From contig NZ_CP059560.1 of the NCBI RefSeq assembly GCF_017894385.1, forward strand, positions 3,786,001-3,850,000: a stretch of 64,000 nt of DNA. The letters run 5' to 3'. The notes beneath the pieces were generated by a model, which was not told the origin of the DNA, made no database searches, and worked only from the letters and a program-made list of their open reading frames with translations. This stretch comes from Aromatoleum petrolei. GTDB taxonomy: Bacteria; Pseudomonadota; Gammaproteobacteria; Burkholderiales; Rhodocyclaceae. Of this stretch, positions 17,122-28,461 are shown piece after piece. Within the stretch, counting starts at the first letter, position 1. Each line of letters opens with the position of its first letter. A program made the position numbers and the translations under genes.

Positions 17122-17142
17122 GAATTCGTCTTTTACGAATTC
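17122..17142. promoter_or_regulatory. Palindrome in the alaS leader
   Basis: GAATTCGT (17122-17129) and ACGAATTC (17135-17142) are perfect inverted repeats around CTTTT, ending 34 bases before the alaS ATG; TAGAAT (17120-17125) at its left edge could be the -10. E. coli AlaRS represses its own gene by binding a palindrome at the promoter, so this could be an analogous operator (inference). Confidence 0.45.
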
Positions 17143-17176
17143 CGCTGTAGTGACGCAGCCGAGGCGAACCCCATCC

Positions 17177-19798
<2,622 letters not shown>

Positions 19799-19829
19799 GC
19801 GTCCGGTTTTCTCGCGGTGTTGAAATCGG

Positions 19830-19868
19830 GAGCCCCGTCGGTCTTTGGCTGACGGGGCTCTTGTGCTT
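19830..19868 (+). terminator. Intrinsic terminator after alaS
   Basis: A perfect 10-bp stem, GAGCCCCGTC (19830-19839) with GACGGGGCTC (19851-19860), followed by TTGTGCTTT. Confidence 0.8.
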
Positions 19869-20145
19869 TCATGGGCGCGGTTTGATGGTGGGCGGGACTC
19901 CGTGGCCGGCGCCGTCGCCTTCCCCCTCCGGGCAGGCGTTCGCGGCCTTCGGCTTCCCGCCGGCCGTGCCGTCGCGGGGGCGTCGGCGCAAACTCGGGCG
20001 CTGCGCGCCCTCAGACATGCGCCGCCGTTTTTCCCCCGCGACGACCCGGCCGGCGGCGCTCTCGACAGCCCTGCGGGGGAAGGCGACGACGCCTGGCGCG
20101 GTGCCGGTGATGCGGGCCTTGTGTTTCGGCTCTGCGGAAAGGAAA
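19869..20145. other. Intergenic region between alaS and phosphohexomutase, no gene seen
   Basis: About 280 very GC-rich bases between two convergent terminators. Frames exist on the plus strand, but their Pro/Arg-rich translations look like non-coding GC-rich DNA. It contains a small perfect hairpin, GGGCGC-TGC-GCGCCC (19996-20010), beside CAAACTCG, which resembles short dispersed repeats of betaproteobacterial spacers; I cannot confirm copies elsewhere. Confidence 0.4.
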
Positions 20146-20173
20146 AGGCCCCGATCCTCGCGGATCGGGGCCT
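20146..20173. terminator. Bidirectional terminator after the phosphohexomutase gene
   Basis: A perfect 12-bp stem, AGGCCCCGATCC (20146-20157) and GGATCGGGGCCT (20162-20173), with a 4-base loop. TTTTCC follows on the minus strand; on the plus strand GTGTTTGTTGTTGTT follows. Confidence 0.85.
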
Positions 20174-20205
20174 GTGTTTGTTGTTGTTCTTGTTATCGAG
20201 TGTTC

Positions 20206-21597
20206 TTAGAACGGCAGCTTGAGGCCGGGCCAGACCTGGTCGATCGAGCTGCGGAAGGCGCCCTGGATGCGCGCGATGGCAGCCTCGTTGTCGGCCTCGA
20301 ATCGTAGCACGACGACGGGCGTCGTGTTCGACGGACGTGCGAGCCCGAAGCCGTCGGCGTATTCGACACGCACGCCGTCGAGGGTGATGACCTCGGTGGC
20401 GCCGTCGAAGCGGGCCGTATCCTTGAGGCGGCGCACGAGTTCGAAGGGCTCGCCCTCGGCCATCTTAATGTTGAGTTCGGGCGTGCTGACCGCGTCGGGC
20501 AGGCCTTTCAGCACGGCGCTGGGGTCGGCGTGGCGAGACAGGATCTCGAGCAGGCGGGCGCCGGCGTATAGGCCGTCGTCGAAGCCGAACCAGCGTTCCT
20601 TGAAGAACACGTGGCCGCTCATCTCGCCGGCGAGCGGGGCGCCGGTTTCCTTGAGCTTGGCTTTCACGAGGGCATGGCCCGTCTGCCACATCGTCGGCTT
20701 GCCGCCGTTCTGGCGCACCCAGCCGGCGAGGTTGCGCGTGCATTTGACGTCGTAGATGATCTCGCCGCCCGGCACGCGCGACAGCACGTCGGCCGCGAAC
20801 AGCATGAGCTGGCGGTCGGGGAAGATAATCTCGCCGTCCTTGGTGACGACGCCGAGGCGGTCGCCGTCGCCGTCGAAGGCGAGGCCGAGTTCGGCGTCGG
20901 TTTCCTTCAGGGCGCGGATCACGTCCTGAAGGTTTTCCGGCTTGGACGGATCGGGGTGGTGGTTCGGGAAGGTGCCGTCGACTTCGCAGAAGAGTTCGAC
21001 GATTTCGCAGCCGAGGCGGCGGAAGAGTTCGGGCGCGACCGCGCCGGCGACGCCGTTGCCGCAGTCGACGACGATCTTCATCGGGCGGGCGAGCTTGACG
21101 TCGGAGACGATGCGCTCCAGGTAGGCGCCGATGACGTTTTCCTGGCGCAGCTGGCCGGCGCCGTGGACGAGGTCGTTGTCGGCGATGCGGCGGCGCAGGT
21201 CCTGGATCAGGGGGCCGTAGAGGGTCTGGCCGCCGAGTACCATCTTCAGGCCGTTGTAGTCGGGCGGGTTGTGGCTGCCGGTGACGCTGACGCAGGAGTC
21301 GGTGCCGAGTTGGTAGGCGGCGAAGTAGGTGAGCGGGGTGGGCACGCAGCCGATGTCGACGACGTCGACGCCCGCGGCGCGGATGCCGTCGGAGAGTGCG
21401 CCGGCCAGTTCGGGGCCGGAGAGGCGGCCGTCACGGCCGACGGCGATCGCGCGCTGGCGGCGGGCCACGGCTTCGGAGCCGAGGGCGTGGCCGATGGCGC
21501 GCACGGCGTCGGCAGTGAGAGTGCGATCGACGATGCCGCGGATGTCGTAGGCCTTGAAGATTTCAGCTGCCGGGACGGTGTAGGAGGTCGAGGTCAT
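20206..21597 (-). CDS. Phosphomannomutase/phosphoglucomutase (AlgC-like)
   Basis: Interconverts hexose 6- and 1-phosphates for polysaccharide, LPS or GDP-mannose precursors. It has 463 residues in the four-domain alpha-D-phosphohexomutase layout. The phospho-serine loop is TGSHNPPDYNGLK (near residue 108), the Mg site is DGDGDRLGVV (near 240), the sugar-binding loop is GEMSGHVFFKERWFG (near 320), and the phosphate-binding domain closes the protein (RPSNTTPVVVLRFEA). It is closest in style to Pseudomonas AlgC, which uses both mannose and glucose. No polysaccharide genes adjoin it, so the preferred sugar is open. Confidence 0.95.
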   Translation of the reverse strand: MTSTSYTVPAAEIFKAYDIRGIVDRTLTADAVRAIGHALGSEAVARRQRAIAVGRDGRLSGPELAGALSDGIRAAGVDVVDIGCVPTPLTYFAAYQLGTDSCVSVTGSHNPPDYNGLKMVLGGQTLYGPLIQDLRRRIADNDLVHGAGQLRQENVIGAYLERIVSDVKLARPMKIVVDCGNGVAGAVAPELFRRLGCEIVELFCEVDGTFPNHHPDPSKPENLQDVIRALKETDAELGLAFDGDGDRLGVVTKDGEIIFPDRQLMLFAADVLSRVPGGEIIYDVKCTRNLAGWVRQNGGKPTMWQTGHALVKAKLKETGAPLAGEMSGHVFFKERWFGFDDGLYAGARLLEILSRHADPSAVLKGLPDAVSTPELNIKMAEGEPFELVRRLKDTARFDGATEVITLDGVRVEYADGFGLARPSNTTPVVVLRFEADNEAAIARIQGAFRSSIDQVWPGLKLPF

Positions 21598-21757
21598 GTT
21601 CGCCCTGTTCGTGTGCAGAGATTGGGTTCGAGGCGCGGTCGGACGCTTGCGTGCGTCGGGGCCGCCGAGGTGCGCAGGATAGCGCAGATGGGTGAATCAG
21701 GTGTTTCGGTGCGGCCGAAAAAACATAAGCGCATGTTGCGGCGCCGCATCGATTGCG

Positions 21758-22189
21758 TCAATGCACGATGCGCGGTCCGTCATGGGTGACGGCGTGCTGC
21801 ATTTCGAGGGCCGGCGAGGCGTGGTGCATGATCATCTTCCACCCGCGCGGGCCGCTCGCGTAGATGTTGGTTGCGATCATCGGCGGGGGCATGCGCTCGT
21901 CGCCCGGCAGGGCAACGTGTTCGATGACGTTGTGCGTCGCGAGCAGGGAGTTGCCGGCGACGATACGCTGCGAGACGCTGACTGCGAGACGCGTGCCGCC
22001 GGCGAACAGCTGGCGCCATGACTCGTGCACGGCGCGCAGGCCGACGAGGCGGGCGCCGTCCGGGTGGATGCATACGACTTCATCGTCTTCGGACCACACC
22101 TGCATCATCGCGTCCAGGTCCGAGCGCGCAAGTGCGTCGTAGAAGGCGGCTTCGGCCTCCAGGGCGGTGGTGTAGACGGGTTTGCTCAC
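21758..22189 (-). CDS. SnoaL/NTF2-like fold protein, DUF4440 type
   Basis: A 143-residue cone-fold protein with TALEAEAAFYDALARSDLDAMMQVWSED at the N-terminus and HPDGARLVGLRAVHESWRQLF, typical of the SnoaL-like/DUF4440 group. The last third (IYASGPRGWKMIMHHASPA) closes the fold. Such proteins range from isomerases to non-catalytic binders, and nothing here fixes a substrate. It stands between the phosphohexomutase gene and the ilvE operon on the same strand, with spacers of 160 and 85 bases, so it is probably transcribed on its own. Confidence 0.85.
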   Translation of the reverse strand: MSKPVYTTALEAEAAFYDALARSDLDAMMQVWSEDDEVVCIHPDGARLVGLRAVHESWRQLFAGGTRLAVSVSQRIVAGNSLLATHNVIEHVALPGDERMPPPMIATNIYASGPRGWKMIMHHASPALEMQHAVTHDGPRIVH

Positions 22190-22228
22190 GTTCTGCCGGC
22201 TCTGACGGTGGGCGGGTTCGGAAAAGCG

Positions 22229-22250
22229 ATGGGGGCATCGCTGCCCCCAT
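22229..22250. terminator. Bidirectional terminator after the ilvE operon
   Basis: A perfect 9-bp stem, ATGGGGGCA with TGCCCCCAT, around a four-base loop. On the minus strand CGCTTTTCC follows, which would end ilvE-zinc-finger transcripts. Confidence 0.75.
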
Positions 22251-22274
22251 TTTCGTTTGATGCGTGCCGCAGGA

Positions 22275-22475
22275 TCAGTGATGACCCTTCGGGCGCTCGC
22301 CGGTGAACACGTACTTCGTGCTGCAGTACGGGCAGACCGCTTCGCCTTCGGCCAGCACGTCGAGGAAGACGCGCGGGTGGCGGGCCCACAGCGGCGCGTC
22401 GGGGCGCGGACAGTGCAGCGGCAGGTCGTGTGCGGTGACGGCGATGGTTTGGGTCTTGTCCTGGTTGTCGGCCAT
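22275..22475 (-). CDS. Small zinc-finger CHCC-domain protein
   Basis: A 66-residue protein of the zf-CHCC family. Possible zinc ligands are CPRPDAPLWARHP (Cys and His) and CPYCSTKY (CxxC), followed by VFTGERPKGHH. The domain is shared with the NDUFS6 accessory subunit of mitochondrial complex I; in bacteria its role is unproven. It starts 13 bases after the ilvE stop with GAGGA as ribosome site, so it belongs to the ilvE transcript. This pairing with ilvE recurs in betaproteobacteria as far as I recall, but I cannot check it here. Confidence 0.9.
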   Translation of the reverse strand: MADNQDKTQTIAVTAHDLPLHCPRPDAPLWARHPRVFLDVLAEGEAVCPYCSTKYVFTGERPKGHH

Positions 22476-22488
22476 GGCGGATGCGTCC

Positions 22489-23409
22489 TCAGATGAAAGA
22501 GAGCCAGCGCTCGTATTCGGGGGCGCGACCGTTCACGATGTCGAAGAAGCGCGCCTGGATCTTCTCGGTGATCGGGCCGCGTTTGCCGGCGCCGATCGTG
22601 CGGTTGTCGAGCTCGCGGATCGGGGTGACTTCGGCCGCGGTGCCAGTGAAGAAGGCTTCGTCGGCGATGTAGATGTCGTCGCGCGTCATGCGGCGGGATT
22701 CGAAGCGCAGGCCCAGTTCGCGGACGATGTTGATCACCGAGTCGCGCGTGATGCCGGTCAGCGCCGATGCGATCTCCGGTTCATAGACCACGCCGTCCTT
22801 GATGACGAAGAGGTTCTCGCCCGCGCCTTCGGCGACGAAGCCCTGGGTGTCGAGCAGCAGCGCTTCGTCATAGCCGTCCTGCGTGACTTCGAGGTTGGCG
22901 AGGATGGAGTTGGCGTAGGTGCTGGCGAGCTTGGCGCGCGCCATGGTGACGTTGACGTGCTGGCGCGCGAAGGATGAGGTCTTCACGCGGATGCCCTTCT
23001 CGAGGCCTTCCTCGCCGAGGTAGGCGCCCCACGGCCAGGCGGCGATGGCGACGTGCACGCGCGCGCCGCGCGTCGAGATGCCCATCTTCTCCGAGCCGTA
23101 GAAGGCGATCGGGCGCAGGTAGCAGGATTCGAGCTTGTTGACGCGCACGACTTCCAGCTGGGCTTCCATGAGTTCTTCCTTGGAAAAAGGAATGTCCATC
23201 ATGTAGATCTTGGCGGAGTTGATCAGGCGCTGGGTGTGCTCGGGGAGGCGGAAGATCGCGGTGCCCTTGGCCGTGTTGTACGCGCGAACACCCTCGAATA
23301 CGGACAGGCCGTAATGCAGGGAGTGGGTCAGGACGTGCGTGGTCGCCTCGCGCCACGGCACGAGTTTTCCGTCCTGCCAGATGAAACCGTCGCGGTCAGC
23401 CATGGACAT
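22489..23409 (-). CDS. ilvE: Branched-chain amino acid aminotransferase
   Basis: PLP-dependent last step of leucine, isoleucine and valine synthesis. It has 306 residues and fold type IV. Family motifs are IWQDGKLVPWREATTHVLTH, SLHYGLSVFEGVRAY, the PLP lysine in RAKLASTYANSILAN, and GFVAEGAGENLFVIKDG with its glutamate. ATG 23409 has GGAGA seven bases upstream. It is first in a two-gene unit with the zf-CHCC protein. Confidence 0.97.
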   Translation of the reverse strand: MSMADRDGFIWQDGKLVPWREATTHVLTHSLHYGLSVFEGVRAYNTAKGTAIFRLPEHTQRLINSAKIYMMDIPFSKEELMEAQLEVVRVNKLESCYLRPIAFYGSEKMGISTRGARVHVAIAAWPWGAYLGEEGLEKGIRVKTSSFARQHVNVTMARAKLASTYANSILANLEVTQDGYDEALLLDTQGFVAEGAGENLFVIKDGVVYEPEIASALTGITRDSVINIVRELGLRFESRRMTRDDIYIADEAFFTGTAAEVTPIRELDNRTIGAGKRGPITEKIQARFFDIVNGRAPEYERWLSFI

Positions 23410-23523
23410 GGTGGGATTCTCCAGCGGAATTGTATTCAGGGGGGATCCGCCCCGGAGGGCGGAACGAATTCGCGATTTTAGCGCAATCCCGGCGGGAATG
23501 CCGGGATGCGCGGGTGCGGCGGC

Positions 23524-24729
23524 TTACTGCGGATGCCAGCCGACGAAGACCATCATCGCGACGAAACCGGCGACGTAGGCGACCGGCACGTGCCAGCCCT
23601 TGCGCAGCCACAGGACGGCCGAGCGGGCCTCGGGGTACATGTTCGAGAGGGCGACGCCGGCCGACGAGCCGAACCACATCATTGAGCCGCCGAAGCCGAC
23701 CGCATAGGCGAGGAAGCCCCAGTCGTAGGCGCCCTGGCGGATTGCCAGCGCGGTGAGCGGGATATTGTCGAACACGGCCGAAACGAAGCCCAGCGCGAGC
23801 GCGCTCATCCACGAGGCGGGCGGCAGCTCGTTCACAGGCATCATCGATGCGCAGCCCACCAGCGATAGCAGGAAGATCGAACCCTTGGCCGTTTCCGGCA
23901 GGATTTCCCAGTCGTGGCGGCGCAGTCCGGCGGTCAGCAGGATTGCGACCCACACGGCGACGCCGATGAAGGGGAAACTGCTGGCGATGGACGGGGCGGC
24001 GACGTTGATGGTGACGTTGGTGCCGATCGCGAGGCCCAGCATCGTCATGACGATGAAGATGCGGCCCCAGTCGATGCGGGTGTGGTCATGCGCGTGCTTG
24101 TTGATCGGCGACCAGGCGTGCTGCTGCTTCGCGGCGAAGAAGCCGAAGATGCACAGGGCGACCCCCGCGCCGAGGGCGGCTTCGAGCACGGCGAGCGGCG
24201 AGATGCCGGCGATCCACATCATTGTCGTGGTGGTGTCGCCGACCACGGAGCCGGCGCCGCCCGCGTTGGAGGCCGCGACGATGGCCGCAAGGTAGCCGAT
24301 GTGCACCTTGGCACGGAAGAGCTGATGTGCCATCGCGCCGCCGATGAGGGCCGCGGCGATGTTGTCAAGGATCGCGGAAATGAAGAAGATCATTACCAGC
24401 AGGGCGAAGGGGCCCTTCCAGTCGTGCGGCAGGAACTTCGGCAGGATCACCGGCACGTGGCTCTTTTCGAAGTGCCGCGCGAGGATCGCGAAACCCATCA
24501 GCAGGCAGAACAGGTTGGCGAAGGTGACCCATTCATGGCCGAGGTGACCCAGCCAGCCGGCCACGCCGGCGCCCGTTGCGAAACCGGTGAAGACGATCTT
24601 GTAGAGGCTGATGACGGCGAAGCCGGTCAGCGCGACGTACAGGGTGTAGTGGTGGAACAGCGCCACGCCGAGCAGGGTGAGCGCGAACAGGATGAAATCG
24701 ACGGGAATGCCAGCGAGTGTGGGTGTCAT
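23524..24729 (-). CDS. Ion-transporter superfamily permease (ArsB/NhaD/citrate-transporter type)
   Basis: A 401-residue inner-membrane protein with about ten spans. Two pseudo-repeated re-entrant motifs mark the superfamily: SAILDNIAAALIGGAMAH (near 120) and SAVFDNIPLTALAIRQG (near 325), each followed by a Gly-rich stretch (SNAGGAGSVVGDTTTTMMW and GGSMMWFGSSAGVAL). The FDN(I)PLTA motif is shared with NhaD antiporters, but the protein is shorter than NhaD, and citrate or arsenite-type permeases look similar. The ion is unknown. I chose ATG 24729, although no clear Shine-Dalgarno is seen. It is divergent from nudJ. Confidence 0.82.
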   Translation of the reverse strand: MTPTLAGIPVDFILFALTLLGVALFHHYTLYVALTGFAVISLYKIVFTGFATGAGVAGWLGHLGHEWVTFANLFCLLMGFAILARHFEKSHVPVILPKFLPHDWKGPFALLVMIFFISAILDNIAAALIGGAMAHQLFRAKVHIGYLAAIVAASNAGGAGSVVGDTTTTMMWIAGISPLAVLEAALGAGVALCIFGFFAAKQQHAWSPINKHAHDHTRIDWGRIFIVMTMLGLAIGTNVTINVAAPSIASSFPFIGVAVWVAILLTAGLRRHDWEILPETAKGSIFLLSLVGCASMMPVNELPPASWMSALALGFVSAVFDNIPLTALAIRQGAYDWGFLAYAVGFGGSMMWFGSSAGVALSNMYPEARSAVLWLRKGWHVPVAYVAGFVAMMVFVGWHPQ

Positions 24730-24924
24730 GATCGTTTGAGTTGGTCTTGTTCGGACGAGCTGTCTCCTTCGCACGATCTTCTTCTTGGTTTGATGCGGAG
24801 AGCCCTGAATAATAATGCTTCCCAGCCTCTTGTGTGCACGTTCCACGGGATGCTTCCGCTTGCACTTTCGAGCGTCGTGCCCGCCGGGCGCGTTAATATC
24901 GTCTTTTTGCCTGCGATGGCTGCA

Positions 24925-25380
24925 ATGGAAAGAGTGTGGAAGCCGAATGTCACCGTGGCATCGGTGATCGAGCGCGAGGGGCGTTTCCTGGTGGTCGAGG
25001 AGGAAACCGCGGACGGGCTGCGCTTCAATCAACCTGCCGGCCACCTCGAGGCGGGAGAGTCGCTGGTGGCGGCCGCGGCGCGTGAGACGCTGGAGGAAAC
25101 GGCGCATCGCTTCGTTCCCGAGTATGTGGTGGGGATCTATCAGTGGCCGGTGCCGCAGGGCGGCATCACCTACCTGCGTTTTGCGTTTGGCGGCACGGTA
25201 GGCGAGGAGGAGGCTGGGCGCGCGCTCGATGCCGGCATCGTGCGGGCGTTGTGGATGACGCGCGACGAGTTGCTCGACTGCCGTGCGCGACACCGCAATC
25301 CGCTGGTGCTGCAGTGCGTGGATGACTGGATCGCGGGACGGCGCTACACGCTCGAGCTGATCCGGCATTATCCGGGCTGA
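24925..25380 (+). CDS. nudJ: Nudix phosphatase NudJ
   Basis: A small Nudix hydrolase; E. coli NudJ acts on HMP-pyrophosphate, dNTPs and prenyl diphosphates. From ATG 24925 it has 151 residues (ATG 24916 is an alternative). It begins MERVWKPNVTVASVIE, like NudJ. The Nudix box runs from GHLEAGESLVAAAARETLEE to ETAH with the catalytic glutamates in place. The end (RNPLVLQCVDDWIAGRRYTLELI) also matches NudJ. In E. coli nudJ sits directly before mnmA; here one unknown gene lies between them, and all three are tightly spaced. Confidence 0.9.
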   Translation: MERVWKPNVTVASVIEREGRFLVVEEETADGLRFNQPAGHLEAGESLVAAAARETLEETAHRFVPEYVVGIYQWPVPQGGITYLRFAFGGTVGEEEAGRALDAGIVRALWMTRDELLDCRARHRNPLVLQCVDDWIAGRRYTLELIRHYPG

Positions 25381-25391
25381 ACGCCGACGCG

Positions 25392-26114
25392 ATGCGTGCC
25401 GCGCTTCTCACCTGCCTGTCCGCCTGCCTCGTCGGCTGGCTGTCGCCGGCACGCGGGGCAGCCGCGCTCGAAGTGTGTTTCAACTACGGTTGCGCGACGC
25501 GGGTCGAGGTGGTGCTGGAGGAGGACGGGCTCGCCGAGGTGGCGGCCGTGCTGGCGCAGGCCCTGGATGCGGACTCGGAACGTGCCGCGATTGCCCGGGC
25601 GGTCGGCATGATGCAGCAGCTTGCCGCAGGGCAGACGCCGATCGCAGCGGACCGCGGGGGCAATTTTCTCGATGAGGGCGTCACGGGGCGCATGGACTGC
25701 ATTGACCACTCGACCACGACGACGCATTTTCTCGAGCTGATGGCCGGGCGCGGCTGGCTGCGTTTTCATCGCGTACTGCCGATCGAGCGGCGTGCGCCCT
25801 GGCTGGTGCTGCAGCACTTTTCCGCGGCCATCGAGGAGGTAGATGGTCCGGTGGCGGTGGCTGCCGTCCCGGCTGAGCGAACGGTCGTTCCCGACTATGT
25901 CGCGCCGATGCTGGCGCTGTGCGAGTGCGGGGAAGTGCTGGCCGACATCGCGCCGGCTGTCGCCGCCCCCGCGGGGCTGGAGCCGGCACCCGTGCCGGGG
26001 CACAATCCGGGCGCACGCTTTGCGGTCGACAGCTGGTTTGTGGATCATGGCGAGCCGGCGGTGGTGCTGCCGCTGGCGGAATGGCTGAATGGAGAAGGAC
26101 CGAATGTCCAATAA
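25392..26114 (+). CDS. Hypothetical exported protein between nudJ and mnmA
   Basis: A 240-residue protein that I do not recognise. It has a signal peptide ([22 protein letters not shown], cleavage near AAAL), then a region starting [20 protein letters not shown], a central [20 protein letters not shown] and a C-terminal [18 protein letters not shown]. Two conserved-looking cysteine pairs suggest a disulfide-stabilised periplasmic domain. It starts 11 bases after nudJ and ends inside the mnmA start region (11-base overlap), so it is translated as part of that operon. Its job there is unknown. Confidence 0.85.
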   Translation: MRAALLTCLSACLVGWLSPARGAAALEVCFNYGCATRVEVVLEEDGLAEVAAVLAQALDADSERAAIARAVGMMQQLAAGQTPIAADRGGNFLDEGVTGRMDCIDHSTTTTHFLELMAGRGWLRFHRVLPIERRAPWLVLQHFSAAIEEVDGPVAVAAVPAERTVVPDYVAPMLALCECGEVLADIAPAVAAPAGLEPAPVPGHNPGARFAVDSWFVDHGEPAVVLPLAEWLNGEGPNVQ

Positions 26115-27228
26115 GAAGGACCCGAACGGGATGAGGGTGGTCGTCGGCATGTCCGGCGGCGTGGATTCCTCGGTGACCGCCCTGCTGCTCAAGCAGCAGG
26201 GCTATCAGGTGACCGGCCTGTTCATGAAGAACTGGGAAGACGATGACGACGACGAGTACTGCTCGACGCGTCAGGATCTCGTGGATGTCGCGTCGGTGTG
26301 CGACGTGATCGGCATCGACCTCGAGGTCGTGAACTTCTCGGCAGAGTACAAGGACCGCGTGTTTGCCGATTTCCTGCGCGAATACGAGGCGGGGCGTACG
26401 CCCAATCCGGACATCCTGTGCAACTCGGAGATCAAGTTCCGCTGCTTCCTCGACCACGCGATGCAGCTTGGCGCGGACAAGATCGCGACGGGGCACTATG
26501 CGGGCGTGCGCGAGTGGGTCAATGACGGGCGCACCGAATACCAGCTCCTGAAGGCCGAGGATGGTACCAAGGACCAGAGCTATTTCCTCTATCGCCTGAC
26601 GCAGGAGCAGCTCGCGAAGACGCTGTTCCCGCTGGGTGGCCTGTACAAGCGCGAGGTGCGGCGAATCGCGGCCGATGCGGGCCTGCATGTCGCCGAGAAG
26701 AAGGACTCGACGGGCATCTGCTTCATCGGCGAGCGGCCGTTCCGCGAGTTCCTGATGCGCTATCTGCCGACGAAGCCGGGCGAGATCCGCAACCTGGACG
26801 ACGGGCGTGTGCTCGGCGAGCACCAGGGGCTGATGTACCACACCATCGGCCAGCGGAAGGGACTGCACATCGGCGGCATCAAGGGCAAACAGGACGAGGC
26901 GGGCGAGCACGACGCCTGGTACGTGGCCGCGAAGGACGTGAAGGCGAACGTGCTCTACGTGGTGCAGGGACACGAACATCCGGCGCTGCTGCGGAACAGC
27001 CTGACGGCGACGGAGCTCAACTGGATCTCGGGGGGCGACCCGCACACCCACTGGGTGTATACGGCCAAGCCGCGCTATCGCACTCCGGACATGCCGTGCG
27101 AGATCGACGCTCTGGGCGACGGCCGTGCGCAGATCGTGTTCGCCCAGCCCCAGTGGGCGCTCACGCCGGGGCAGAGCGTCGTCGTGTATGAATCGAAGGT
27201 GTGCCTGGGCGGTGGCGTGATCGTCTGA
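26104..27228 (+). CDS. mnmA: tRNA-specific 2-thiouridylase MnmA
   Basis: Thiolates uridine 34 of tRNA-Lys, -Glu and -Gln using sulfur relayed from IscS through the Tus proteins. It has 374 residues. The ATP-binding PP-loop is [10 protein letters not shown] near the N-terminus. The two catalytic cysteines are in [12 protein letters not shown] (near 98) and [13 protein letters not shown] (near 205). The [10 protein letters not shown] and [11 protein letters not shown] motifs are present. I chose ATG 26104, preceded by GGAGAAGGA and overlapping the upstream gene, rather than ATG 26089. Confidence 0.97.
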   Translation: MSNKKDPNGMRVVVGMSGGVDSSVTALLLKQQGYQVTGLFMKNWEDDDDDEYCSTRQDLVDVASVCDVIGIDLEVVNFSAEYKDRVFADFLREYEAGRTPNPDILCNSEIKFRCFLDHAMQLGADKIATGHYAGVREWVNDGRTEYQLLKAEDGTKDQSYFLYRLTQEQLAKTLFPLGGLYKREVRRIAADAGLHVAEKKDSTGICFIGERPFREFLMRYLPTKPGEIRNLDDGRVLGEHQGLMYHTIGQRKGLHIGGIKGKQDEAGEHDAWYVAAKDVKANVLYVVQGHEHPALLRNSLTATELNWISGGDPHTHWVYTAKPRYRTPDMPCEIDALGDGRAQIVFAQPQWALTPGQSVVVYESKVCLGGGVIV

Positions 27229-27254
27229 GCCGACGCCCGGTGGCAGTTCGCGGA

Positions 27255-27285
27255 CGCCCGGACGGTGCCGATCGCCGTCCGGGCG
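27255..27285. terminator. Hairpin between convergent mnmA and a small gene
   Basis: A perfect 11-bp stem, CGCCCGGACGG (27255-27265) and CCGTCCGGGCG (27275-27285), with a 9-base loop, placed between convergent stops. No strong U-run. Confidence 0.65.
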
Positions 27286-27292
27286 TCGCCGT

Positions 27293-27469
27293 TTACGCGT
27301 CGCCTTTGTCGTCGAGGCCTTTCTTGAGCAACTTTGCGACGAGGGGATTGACGCCGGCGCCTGCATTGGCCCCGCCCGACGCTTTAGCAAAGCGGTCGGG
27401 AGTGTCGGTATTCTTCATGCGGCTGCGGATCTTGAGGCCGTTGAGTTTTTCGAGGTCGGTCTTTTTCAT
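27293..27469 (-). CDS. Small hypothetical basic protein (58 aa)
   Basis: ATG 27469 to TAA 27293. The start is lysine-rich and helical (MKKTDLEKLNGLKIRSRMKN), the middle is a flexible Gly/Ala segment (KASGGANAGAGVN), and the end is LVAKLLKKGLDDKGDA. I do not recognise a family, but the sequence has the look of a small cytosolic, perhaps nucleic-acid-binding, protein and differs from random GC-rich frames. It follows the 310-residue unknown gene on the same strand after 59 bases. Confidence 0.6.
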   Translation of the reverse strand: MKKTDLEKLNGLKIRSRMKNTDTPDRFAKASGGANAGAGVNPLVAKLLKKGLDDKGDA

Positions 27470-27528
27470 CGGATGCGGATTCCGGCCGCAGTGCGGCGCG
27501 TTGTGGAGGGCGGTCGTGGCCGACGCGC

Positions 27529-28461
27529 TCAGGGGGCGACCAGCGAGGGGTGCAGGCGCAGACAGAGGCCGCGGCGCCAGTGTTCGCAGCGTTCCACGTA
27601 TTCGAGCGTGCTCTTGGGCATGGGCACGCGCGCGCGGGTGATGTAGCTGACCAGGTCGCGGCCCTGCACGATGAGGGCCACGCCGTCGATGGCAAGCTGC
27701 AGGTCTTCGGGGGCGGTCGCGCCGGCCAGGCGCGGCGAGACAGTGGCAAGCCTTTCCGCCGCCACGGCGAAGTCGGACCACACGTCGAAGATCGCCGGGT
27801 CGGTACGCAGGGTCTCGCACTTGACCTTTGCGGCGTCGGTGAAGCGCAGCGTGGGATCCTCGATGCCTTCGAAGAAGCGCGAGCCGGCGAAGGTCTCCAC
27901 CATCACTCCGCCGATGCGGTCGATGTCGCGCAACGTCTGCGAGATCTTGATGTAGCGGCTGTCGTAGAAGGCTTCGATGGGGATCGAGAATGCGCGGAAG
28001 GGTTCGCCCCACAGTTCGTCGATGCCTTCCTCGCCGCTGCGGTGGCGCACGAGCTTGCCGAGGTTGAGCGCCTCCTGCAGGCAGAACCCGCATTCGCGCA
28101 TCAGCGCGTTGTCGGTCTGGATCTCGATGCCGAGCTCCTGCATCTCCATCAGCTTGGTGAAGATGTCGGTGGCGCGGTTGAACAGCGCGCCGGCGAGCAT
28201 CGCACCCTTGACGCGCTTGCGTTCCGGGTCCAGCTCGGTGTTGTAGGACGCGCGCGCTTCGGCGAGGCGCTTGCCGGGAATGTTGATGCCGTGTTCGACG
28301 TGGTTGAAGAGGCGTCGCGTGAGCCCCTCGATCAGCTGCCGCTTCATGCGCAGCGAATCGGCCGGAGGATCGTAGGCCTTGATCCAGTAGCCGTCGTAGA
28401 ACACGCGTTCCACGCCGTCGATGACGCGCTTGGTGCCGTTGGCGGTAACGGTAGTATTCAT
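27529..28461 (-). CDS. Conserved-looking hypothetical protein (310 aa)
   Basis: I do not recognise this family. The protein appears soluble and largely helical, without a signal peptide or spans. It begins MNTTVTANGTKRVIDGVERV and has a central stretch (RHRSGEEGIDELWGEPFRAF). A YIKISQTLRDIDRIGGVMVE segment and an Arg/Cys-rich end (CEHWRRGLCLRLHPSLV) follow. Normal codon use and length show a real gene. It lies downstream of sixA and the CYTH-CHAD gene on the same strand, separated from sixA by 143 bases, so it may or may not share their transcript. Confidence 0.85.
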   Translation of the reverse strand: MNTTVTANGTKRVIDGVERVFYDGYWIKAYDPPADSLRMKRQLIEGLTRRLFNHVEHGINIPGKRLAEARASYNTELDPERKRVKGAMLAGALFNRATDIFTKLMEMQELGIEIQTDNALMRECGFCLQEALNLGKLVRHRSGEEGIDELWGEPFRAFSIPIEAFYDSRYIKISQTLRDIDRIGGVMVETFAGSRFFEGIEDPTLRFTDAAKVKCETLRTDPAIFDVWSDFAVAAERLATVSPRLAGATAPEDLQLAIDGVALIVQGRDLVSYITRARVPMPKSTLEYVERCEHWRRGLCLRLHPSLVAP

